Source: an uncultured Acidimicrobiales bacterium (lineage in GTDB: Bacteria; Actinomycetota; Acidimicrobiia; Acidimicrobiales; UBA10347). Taken from it: a stretch of 5,158 bases of DNA. Both the position numbers and the translations under genes were made by a program. The DNA is taken from the NCBI GenBank assembly GCA_937942965.1, contig CALDGN010000164.1, positions 1-5,158 on the forward strand, read 5' to 3'. Positions 1-5,158 of the stretch are shown piece after piece (position 1 is the stretch's first letter; every line of letters begins with the position of its first letter). The notes under the pieces were generated by a model. That model made no database searches. It was not told where the DNA came from and saw only the letters and a program-made list of their open reading frames with translations.

Positions 1-217
1 CCGTCGACGAGCCGTAGAACTGGACCATGCGGTCGTTGACCGGGTTCCGAAGGCCGACGCCGAGGTCATCGACGAACCGATCGAGGTCGTCATTGAGTGC
101 CGCCAACAGGTCCGGGGCAACCGCTCCCTCAACGATGACCGCTCCATCGCGATTGAGAATCTTGCTCACCGCCGACGCACTTGCATCGGCACCGTTCACT
201 CGCTGCAGCTCAGGCAT
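1..217 (-). CDS. Phytanoyl-CoA dioxygenase (PhyH)-family protein, N-terminal part only
   Basis: A minus-strand reading frame opens at an ATG (215-217) and stays open for 72 codons to the left edge, so the rest of the gene lies outside the window. The start is well supported: an AAGGGAG Shine-Dalgarno sequence lies a few bases upstream, and a TAGGGT -10-like box lies further up. The visible protein begins MPELQRVNGADASASAVSKI. Around residues 17-45 it has a pattern typical of PhyH-family Fe(II)/2-oxoglutarate oxygenases: a short helix, 'LNRDGAVIVEG' and then 'APDLLAALNDDLD'. These enzymes hydroxylate lipids or small metabolites in the cytoplasm. The HxD...H iron-binding residues come later in the family and are not visible here, so catalytic competence and substrate are unknown. 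The family call rests on the N-terminal pattern alone and is moderate. Confidence 0.65.
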   Translation of the reverse strand, partial: MPELQRVNGADASASAVSKILNRDGAVIVEGAVAPDLLAALNDDLDRFVDDLGVGLRNPVNDRMVQFYGSST

Positions 218-233
218 CGCCGCTCCCTTCCTT

Positions 234-255
234 CCACAACCGACCCTAGTTGTGG
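234..255 (-). promoter_or_regulatory. Putative promoter -10 box inside a perfect 7+7 bp inverted repeat
   Basis: CCACAAC (234-240) and GTTGTGG (249-255) are perfect inverted copies separated by 8 bases. On the minus strand the spacer contains TAGGGT (248-243), which fits the actinobacterial TANNNT -10 pattern. A start about 7 bases downstream would leave a leader of roughly 18-20 bases carrying the GGAAGGAAGGGAG ribosome-binding region of the dioxygenase-like gene. No convincing -35 element is seen. An inverted repeat straddling a -10 box is a common operator layout for dimeric repressors, but no regulator gene lies in the window. The operator role is an inference. Confidence 0.4.
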
Positions 256-304
256 TCGTGCGACGAGCACTGAGCGGCGTGCGGCCGATGTTGTGGGCGC
301 AAGC

Positions 305-340
305 AAACAACTCGGTTGACGAGCCGGCCGAAGGCCGAGT
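305..340 (-). terminator. Possible terminator downstream of tRNA-Arg
   Basis: On the minus strand, right at the 3' end of the tRNA, ACTCGG (340-335) can pair with CCGAGT (315-310). The loop of about 19 bases contains a smaller alternative hairpin (CGGCC-TTC-GGCCG). The 3' arm is followed by a T-rich stretch, TTGTTTGCTT, one of the few such stretches in this GC-rich DNA. The position is right for ending the tRNA transcript before the dioxygenase-like gene. The stem is short and its first base overlaps the last base of the CCA end, so the call is tentative. Confidence 0.35.
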
Positions 341-416
341 GGCGCCCACGGAGGGAATCGAACCCCCGGCCTAGGACTTAGGAGGTCCCCGCTCTATCCG
401 ACTGAGCTACGTGGGC
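340..416 (-). tRNA. tRNA-Arg (anticodon CCU), CCA end encoded
   Basis: The minus strand folds into a complete 77-nt cloverleaf. The acceptor stem GCCCACG pairs perfectly with CGTGGGC. The D arm is GCTC/GAGC with loop AGTCGGATA. The anticodon stem is GGGAC/GTCCT with one G-U pair and loop CTCCTAA, giving anticodon CCU. The variable region is 5 nt. The T arm is GGGGG/CCCTC with one G-U pair and loop TTCGATT. The discriminator is G and CCA follows in the DNA (342-340). A20 in the D loop and C35 in the anticodon agree with known arginine identity elements. It decodes the AGG codon, which is rare in GC-rich actinobacteria. It lies between two protein genes on the same strand. Confidence 0.97.
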
Positions 417-451
417 AGGCTTGCCTGCGAGCAGGCGAGGTCGCCAGCGTA
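415..451 (-). promoter_or_regulatory. tRNA leader with possible -10 box and alternating 6-base palindromes
   Basis: The 39-bp gap between the hydrolase stop and the tRNA carries, on the minus strand, TACGCT (451-446), a TANNNT -10-like box. It would start transcription about 23 bases before the mature tRNA end. Between it and the tRNA, the 6-mer GCAGGC/GCCTGC occurs three times in alternating orientation (415-420, 423-428, 431-436) with 2-base gaps. This allows two mutually exclusive hairpins in the 5' leader. No -35 box is obvious. The promoter reading is weak; the repeats are directly visible. Confidence 0.3.
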
Positions 452-455
452 GCGA

Positions 456-1088
456 TCAGAGTGGGGGAGCGATCTCGTTTACGAAGTCGCCGAACGCATC
501 GACGACGGGCGCCATCAGACCGCCAAAGAAGTGGTCGGCGCCACCGATCGTCACCGACGTCGCGTTCGTCCACGACTCGAGCTGCGGTTCGATGATGTCG
601 GGCGACGCGAACTGGTCGACTTCGCCGATGACGAAGCGCTTCGGCGCCTCGCTCGTGCGGGCCGACATCTCCGCCGGGTCGACGACACGCAGCACCGCTG
701 CGGCCAGGAACCAGCCGTCGATCCGATCGTCGTCGACAGCGAGCGAGACGTCGGCGCCGAAGGACCAACCTCCGGCCACGAGCGGCACGCCCGGCGCTGC
801 GGCCGCGAGCGCGTCGATCGCTGCGGCGACGTCGAGTCGCTCGGCCTTGCCGTGGTCGTGGGTGCCGGTGGAGCGGCCGACGCCTCGGAAGTTGAAGCGC
901 ACGCCTGCCATGCCGAGATCGCCCAGTGCCCGAAACAGCGCGGCGGGCACGGGCGTGTACATGTCGCCGCCGTGCTGGGGGTGGGGGTGGCAGATCACCA
1001 TCGCCGCTCGGGGCGCAGCCTCGGGCATGAAGAGCTCGGCCTGCAGTTCTTCGCCGTCGCTGGTGGTCAGCGTGATCGCTTCGGTCAT
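456..1088 (-). CDS. Alpha/beta-hydrolase (serine hydrolase, COG2945-like)
   Basis: This is a 210-residue cytoplasmic hydrolase with no signal peptide. Visible landmarks are the family's 'CHPHPQHGG' strand-turn near the oxyanion hole (residues 33-41), 'RFNFRGVGRSTG' (64-75), the nucleophile elbow GWSFG with Ser109 (107-111), a candidate catalytic acid in 'GEVDQF' (Asp158), and 'GADHFF' with His186. The full Ser-Asp-His triad is therefore present, and the length suits these small, lid-less hydrolases. The substrate cannot be told; relatives are mostly uncharacterised esterases or peptidase-like proteins. Start choice: ATG at 1088 begins directly before the first conserved strand and has TAACGT 7 bases upstream, which would give a leaderless mRNA. 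An in-frame ATG at 1124 would add 12 residues and has a GAGG 9 bases upstream, so it remains possible. The frame stays open upstream to 1865, but that stretch is antisense to the acetyltransferase gene and is not coding. Confidence 0.88.
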   Translation of the reverse strand: MTEAITLTTSDGEELQAELFMPEAAPRAAMVICHPHPQHGGDMYTPVPAALFRALGDLGMAGVRFNFRGVGRSTGTHDHGKAERLDVAAAIDALAAAAPGVPLVAGGWSFGADVSLAVDDDRIDGWFLAAAVLRVVDPAEMSARTSEAPKRFVIGEVDQFASPDIIEPQLESWTNATSVTIGGADHFFGGLMAPVVDAFGDFVNEIAPPL

Positions 1089-1095
1089 GGCTGCG

Positions 1096-1149
1096 ACGTT
1101 AGGCGCCCCGCAAAACTCGGCCATCGTCAACGACCTCACGGCGTACCGT
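1096..1149. promoter_or_regulatory. Candidate back-to-back promoters for the divergent hydrolase and acetyltransferase genes
   Basis: The spacer between the divergent genes holds a TANNNT box on each strand. On the minus strand, TAACGT (1101-1096) lies 7 bases before the hydrolase ATG at 1088. On the plus strand, TACCGT (1144-1149) lies 5 bases before the acetyltransferase ATG at 1155. Both would place the transcription start at or next to the A of the ATG, as in leaderless actinobacterial mRNAs, and neither ATG has a good Shine-Dalgarno sequence. The -35 regions are poor matches. If the hydrolase instead starts at 1124, its box would have to be further upstream. Confidence 0.35.
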
Positions 1150-1154
1150 TTCGC

Positions 1155-1811
1155 ATGGCGCATCCGACTTGGCCCCTTTTCGACGTTGCCGTCCGTACCC
1201 CGATGGTCGAGCTGCGGCTCGCGACCGAAGCCGAGTGGACTGACCTTGTCGGCAACATCTCGCCAGCGATCTATGAGCGCACCGGCGTCATGCCGTTCAG
1301 CCGTGACTGGCCGTCGTCGCCGCCGTCTGAGGCGATGCAGCACCGCTGGCGCTCCCTCGCAAACTGGACCGCCGACAGTTGGCAGTTCCAGGCGACCGTG
1401 TTCGTCGACGATCGACCCGTCGGAGTGCAAGGCATGTGGGCCGACCGGTTCGGAGCGCTCCGCTCGGTCGGCACCGGCTCGTGGCTTCTCCCCGAAGCCC
1501 AGGGCCGCGGCATCGGCCGCGAGATGCGCATCGCCATCCTTCATCTCGCCTTCGCCGGGCTCGGCGCGCTCGAAGCCAAGAGCCAGACCCGCGTCGGCAA
1601 CGCCGCATCGAACGCGATCTCCGAAGCGCTCGGCTACGAGACAACCCACCGCGACCACTTCTTGTTCGGCGACGAACGGGCCGAGCAGTTCAACATGCTC
1701 ATGCGCCGGGTGGACTGGGAGCAGCATCTGCTCCATCGACGCGACGACATCACCATCGACGGGCTTGAACCGGTCCTCGACTGGTTCATCGCCCCAACGA
1801 GAGACGCCTGA
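1155..1811 (+). CDS. GNAT-family N-acetyltransferase
   Basis: A 218-residue protein with the GNAT fold signature, expected to transfer an acetyl group from acetyl-CoA to an amine on a protein or small molecule. It begins with 'WPLFDVAVRTPMVELRL' (6-22), the first strand of an actinobacterial subfamily of RimJ/RimL-like acetyltransferases, which supports the ATG at 1155 over the internal ATG at 1203. Later come 'TGSWLLPEAQGRGIGREMR' (107-125), containing the acetyl-CoA pyrophosphate-binding motif A (QGRGIG, 116-121), and 'VGNAASNAISEALGYE' (147-162), the usual Asn-rich motif B with the LGY end. There is no Shine-Dalgarno sequence, and a TACCGT box 5 bases upstream suggests a leaderless message. 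It is transcribed away from the hydrolase and is separated from the transporter operon by 174 bases, so a functional link to either is not shown. The true substrate is unknown. Confidence 0.9.
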   Translation: MAHPTWPLFDVAVRTPMVELRLATEAEWTDLVGNISPAIYERTGVMPFSRDWPSSPPSEAMQHRWRSLANWTADSWQFQATVFVDDRPVGVQGMWADRFGALRSVGTGSWLLPEAQGRGIGREMRIAILHLAFAGLGALEAKSQTRVGNAASNAISEALGYETTHRDHFLFGDERAEQFNMLMRRVDWEQHLLHRRDDITIDGLEPVLDWFIAPTRDA

Positions 1812-1822
1812 CCGGTCGGACG

Positions 1823-1869
1823 AAATCTGTGCACTTTGCACGCTCAGAGCGGGGGAATCGCACACATTT
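1823..1869 (+). terminator. Imperfect stem-loop after the acetyltransferase gene, possible terminator or dispersed palindromic element
   Basis: Eleven bases after the acetyltransferase stop, AAATCTGTGC (1823-1832) is matched by GCACACATTT (1860-1869), an inverted repeat with 9 of 10 bases complementary and a 27-base loop. Inside it a shorter perfect hairpin, GTGCA-CTT-TGCAC (1829-1841), competes for the 5' arm. The outer arms end in A-rich and T-rich bases, as in bidirectional terminators, but the T run is only three bases. It could equally be a member of a repeated intergenic family; one window cannot decide. Confidence 0.35.
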
Positions 1870-1949
1870 GCCCCGACGACGCCCTTGAGTAGCTCGGCGG
1901 CGGGTCGTCGGGCATGACAATCCTCATACCGAAGTCGTGACGTCGCTCA

Positions 1950-1985
1950 GTACCGGGATTGCGCCGATTCCCGCACGATCGGTAC
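1950..1985 (+). promoter_or_regulatory. Nested inverted repeat abutting the start of the transporter operon
   Basis: GTACCG (1950-1955) and CGGTAC (1980-1985) are perfect inverted copies, the second ending directly at the ATG of the ATPase gene. CGGGA (1954-1958) and TCCCG (1969-1973) form an inner inverted repeat that shares two bases with the left outer arm. The ATPase start has no Shine-Dalgarno sequence. CACGAT (1974-1979) sits where a leaderless -10 box would be, but it matches only weakly. The site could be the operator of the operon's own response regulator or an RNA hairpin over the start; both are inferences. The rest of the gap, 1870-1949, shows no recognisable element. Confidence 0.35.
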
Positions 1986-2953
<968 letters not shown>

Positions 2954-2957
<4 letters not shown>

Positions 2958-3715
2958 ACACCACCTACTACCGCCTCGAACTCCGCCGGCTCCGTCGTGA
3001 CCCGGTCACCCTGTTCTTCACGGTCGGTCTTCCGGCCTTCTTCTACCTGATCTTCGGCGCACAACCCGAGTACGCAGACGACGCAGTTCGCGACGGCAAC
3101 GTGGCAATGTGGATCATGATCGCAATGGCCGGGTACGGCGCGATGACCGCAACCACCGGCATCGGTGGCGCCGCCGCACTCGAACGGATGCAGGGCTGGT
3201 CTCGCCAACTCGGGCTCACGCCGCTTCGTGACCACGAGTACGTCGGCATCAAGGCCGCGACGGCCGTGACGGTCGCCGCCATCCCGATCGCCTTCGTCTT
3301 CGCCATCGGCGCCGTCACCGGCGCCCGGGCACCGCTCCACGTATGGGCATTCTCCGCACTCGCCCTGATCCTCGGCGCAACGATCTTTGCTCTCTACGGC
3401 CTGTCGTTCGGTCTTGCCTTCCGCTCCGAAGCTGCGGTCAGCGCCGCCGGCGGCTCGCTCGTCGTGCTGTCATTCCTCGGCAACATCTTCATCCCGCTCA
3501 CCGGCTGGCAGCTCACCCTCGCCAAGTTCACGCCGCTCTACGGCTACATCTCGCTGGCCCGACGGGCCCTCACCGGAGGAGCAACGCTCGACCCGAACAC
3601 CGGCGACCTCATCGACGAACCGCTCTGGCAGGTCCTGGCCAACGTGAGCTTCTGGACCATCTTCCTCGGCGTACTTGCAACGTGGCTCGTGCGCCGGGGT
3701 CGTGGACGCCAATGA
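2954..3715 (+). CDS. ABC-2 type exporter, permease subunit
   Basis: A 253-residue integral membrane protein with about six predicted helices, at roughly 18-35, 50-72, 100-122, 130-154, 162-183 and 228-246. It opens with the typical ABC-2 N-terminus, an amphipathic 'YYRLELRRLRRDPVTLFF' that lies along the inner face of the membrane before helix 1. 'WSRQLGLTPLRDHEYVGIKA' (82-101) is the cytoplasmic loop expected to contact the ATPase, and 'LGNIFIPLTGW' (175-185) is a segment common in this family before the last loop. It probably dimerises and, with the ATPase, forms the exporter. The start is the ATG at 2954, with a GGGAG Shine-Dalgarno sequence six bases upstream and a 4-base overlap with the ATPase stop. 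Its own stop overlaps the kinase start in the same way. No truncation is seen. The transported compound is unknown. Confidence 0.92.
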
Positions 3716-4872
3716 GCATGGACCTCGCTGGGGACACCCGGATGGCGACCCGCATCGGGTACGTCGCCGCCAACCTCTGGCTGTTCTTCCTGCTGTTCCC
3801 GCTGCTGTCGACGCTGGCGTCGAACATCAGCGACCAACGCAAGACCGGCGCCGTCATCATCCTCGCGTTGTTCGCCGTAGCTCACTCGCTCGGCTACCGG
3901 GCGATGATCCGCAAGGAGCTCGGCCTGGTCTCCGACGCCGAACTCGATCGACGCGGATGGCTGGCCTCGCACCAAAGCGAAATCTGGTTCGCTGCCATGG
4001 CGATCTTGACGGCGCTCGGCGTCATCGTCGGAAGCTGGCCGATGCTCGGCGTAGCGCCGTTCCTCGTCTCCTACGGCGTCTTCCACTTCGGCTGGCGCAC
4101 GGCCGCTGCGATTTTCGCCGCAACGTTCGTCGCCGTGGTCATCCCGCCCGCCATCGCTGGCGTGCTCGATGAGCTGTGGTTCTTCCCGATCATCGTCGCC
4201 AGTGTCGGTGCCGGTACCGCGTTGGTCGGCTTCTCTGAAGAACGTGGCGCCGAGCGGGCAGCGTTCGAGAAGCAGCTGGCGCTGAGCGAAGAGCGCCAGC
4301 GTGTCGCCCGAGATGTCCACGACGTGCTCGGCCACAGCCTGACCGCTGTCATCCTCAAAGGTCAGGTCATCACGCGCATGCTCGACCGGATCGACCCGGC
4401 CGACGAAGGCAGCCAGCAGCTGCTCACCTCGGCCCAGGACCAGCTCGCCGAACTCGATGCCGTCAGCCGACGGGCACTGGCCGAGATCCGGTCGACCGTC
4501 GGTGGTCTGCGTTCGGCCGACCTCGGCGACGAGATCACGGCCGCCCGTGCCGTGCTCGCCGATGCCGGTGTCACTCTGACCGTGACCGGCGACGCCGCAG
4601 ACGTGACCGGCGGGTTGCGCCCAGTGCTGGGTTGGGTCGTGCGCGAAGCCGTCACCAATGTGGTCCGCCATGCCCGAGCGAAGAACTGCGAGATTGCGCT
4701 CCGTGCGAACGACAATGCAACGGTGTTGCAGGTGAGCGATGACGGCGTCGGCCTGTCCGGCGACGAAGGCAACGGCCTGACGGGACTGCGCGAGAGGGTC
4801 GCTGCCGCCGGTGCCGAACTGCGCGTCGGCCCAGGCACCAGCGGCGGAACGCTGGTCGAGGTCATTCAGTGA
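3712..4872 (+). CDS. DesK-type membrane sensor histidine kinase
   Basis: A 386-residue two-component sensor. Residues about 15-175 hold five or six hydrophobic segments (near 17-37, 45-62, 91-126, 130-150, 156-174) with no sizeable extracellular domain, so the signal is probably sensed within or near the membrane. A short coiled linker (about 176-195) leads to the HisKA_3 motif 'RQRVARDVHDVLGHSLT' with phospho-acceptor His203. The HATPase_c domain shows the N box REAVTNVVRHA with Asn316 (311-321), the G1 box DDGVG (343-347) and the G2 region 'GNGLTGLRERV' (353-363). All key catalytic residues are present. The ATG at 3712 overlaps the permease stop by 4 bases and is preferred, although it has no clear Shine-Dalgarno sequence; ATGs at 3718 and 3742 would trim the non-conserved N-terminus. 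It should phosphorylate the regulator encoded immediately downstream. The frame is open back to 3343, but that part overlaps the permease gene and is not coding. Confidence 0.95.
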   Translation: MSMDLAGDTRMATRIGYVAANLWLFFLLFPLLSTLASNISDQRKTGAVIILALFAVAHSLGYRAMIRKELGLVSDAELDRRGWLASHQSEIWFAAMAILTALGVIVGSWPMLGVAPFLVSYGVFHFGWRTAAAIFAATFVAVVIPPAIAGVLDELWFFPIIVASVGAGTALVGFSEERGAERAAFEKQLALSEERQRVARDVHDVLGHSLTAVILKGQVITRMLDRIDPADEGSQQLLTSAQDQLAELDAVSRRALAEIRSTVGGLRSADLGDEITAARAVLADAGVTLTVTGDAADVTGGLRPVLGWVVREAVTNVVRHARAKNCEIALRANDNATVLQVSDDGVGLSGDEGNGLTGLRERVAAAGAELRVGPGTSGGTLVEVIQ

Positions 4873-5158
4873 GCGGTGGTTCAGTGAGCACAGACGCTCC
4901 CATCCGGCTGCTACTCGCCGACGACCAGGCGCTCGTTCGCGGCGCGCTCGCTGCGCTACTCGGCCTGGAACCTGACCTCGAAATCGTGGCCGAAGTCGGG
5001 CGAGGCGACGAGGTACTCGACGCCGTCCGAGCCAACCAGATCGATGTTGCCCTGCTCGACATCGAAATGCCCGGCCTCGACGGCATCGCCGTCGTCGAAC
5101 AACTCGCCACCGAGGCCCCTGACGTCCGCTGCCTCATCGTCACCACCTTCGGCCGTCC
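4869..5158 (+). CDS. Response regulator receiver domain, NarL/DesR-like, cut at the right edge
   Basis: The first 96 codons of a two-component response regulator are visible. The receiver domain has the acidic pair Asp18-Asp19 in 'LLLADDQALVRGAL', the phospho-acceptor Asp64 in 'LLDIEMPGLDG', and the Thr of 'LIVTTFGR' near residue 93. The conserved Lys and the DNA-binding domain lie beyond the window. The 'ADDQALVRGALAALL' start and the DesK-type partner predict a LuxR-type helix-turn-helix C-terminus, but this is not seen. The start is the GTG at 4869: GAGGT lies 6 bases upstream, and it overlaps the kinase stop as GTGA, repeating the coupling seen at the other junctions. A GTG at 4884 is an alternative that begins nearer the first beta-strand. 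It probably controls the transporter operon itself. Confidence 0.93.
   Translation, partial: MSGGSVSTDAPIRLLLADDQALVRGALAALLGLEPDLEIVAEVGRGDEVLDAVRANQIDVALLDIEMPGLDGIAVVEQLATEAPDVRCLIVTTFGR

Noticed and set aside
135..138. Cys in place of Leu in the ABC signature of the exporter ATPase (residue positions)
   Set aside because: The first signature residue varies in ABC-2 ATPases and all catalytic residues are intact, so it is not evidence of lost function.
27..374. A 115-codon plus-strand frame over the left edge
   Set aside because: It covers the dioxygenase-like gene in antisense and runs into the tRNA; the protein is low-complexity.
340..416. tRNA gene as a possible integration site for a mobile element
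   Set aside because: No integrase gene, no direct repeat of the tRNA 3' end and no foreign-looking genes are visible nearby within the window.
1089..1865. Long N-terminal extension of the hydrolase frame on the minus strand
   Set aside because: Residues before the hydrolase fold are antisense to the acetyltransferase, match no domain, and the family begins at the strand after 1088 or 1124.
421..1917. A 498-codon plus-strand open frame across the hydrolase and acetyltransferase region
   Set aside because: Its protein is low-complexity Ser/Arg/Pro-rich with no family pattern. It is antisense to the hydrolase and out of frame with the acetyltransferase, a typical shadow of GC-biased codons.
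3544..4671. A 375-codon minus-strand frame opposite the permease and kinase genes
   Set aside because: It is antisense to two well-supported genes and has no recognisable domain or ribosome-binding site.

Overview
The window is high-GC bacterial DNA with strongly GC-biased third codon positions, tightly packed genes, few Shine-Dalgarno sequences and several TANNNT -10-like boxes just upstream of start codons. Together with the gene families present, this suggests an actinobacterium, perhaps an Acidimicrobiia/Ilumatobacter-like lineage. That placement is an inference; the window has no phylogenetic marker beyond one tRNA.

Left part, about 1-1124, reads on the minus strand. In transcription order it holds an alpha/beta-hydrolase with an intact-looking Ser-Asp-His triad (456-1088), a tRNA-Arg(CCU) with an encoded CCA end (340-416), and the 5' end of a probable phytanoyl-CoA dioxygenase-family gene that runs off the left edge (1-217). 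A 7+7 bp inverted repeat (234-255) encloses the putative -10 box of the dioxygenase gene.

The middle part has a GNAT acetyltransferase on the plus strand (1155-1811), divergent from the hydrolase. The two are separated by a short spacer that may carry back-to-back promoters for leaderless transcripts. A 174-bp gap (1812-1985) follows. It contains an imperfect stem-loop just after the acetyltransferase stop, and a nested inverted repeat that abuts the next start codon.

The right part, 1986 to the right edge, is a four-gene plus-strand operon: ABC-2 exporter ATPase, its membrane permease, a DesK-type membrane sensor histidine kinase, and the receiver domain of its response regulator (cut by the window end). 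All three junctions are 4-base stop/start overlaps (ATGA, ATGA, GTGA), so translation is probably coupled. The order ATPase-permease-kinase-regulator resembles Bacillus YvfRSTU and is related in concept to the linearmycin-resistance LnrJK/LnrLMN system. The natural model is that the kinase senses a membrane-active compound or membrane state and the regulator controls the exporter genes. Substrate and signal cannot be read from the sequence.

I found no CRISPR array, insertion sequence, phage gene or clear sign of recent transfer. The genes belong to recognisable families; the less explained material is the set of inverted repeats in the intergenic gaps.
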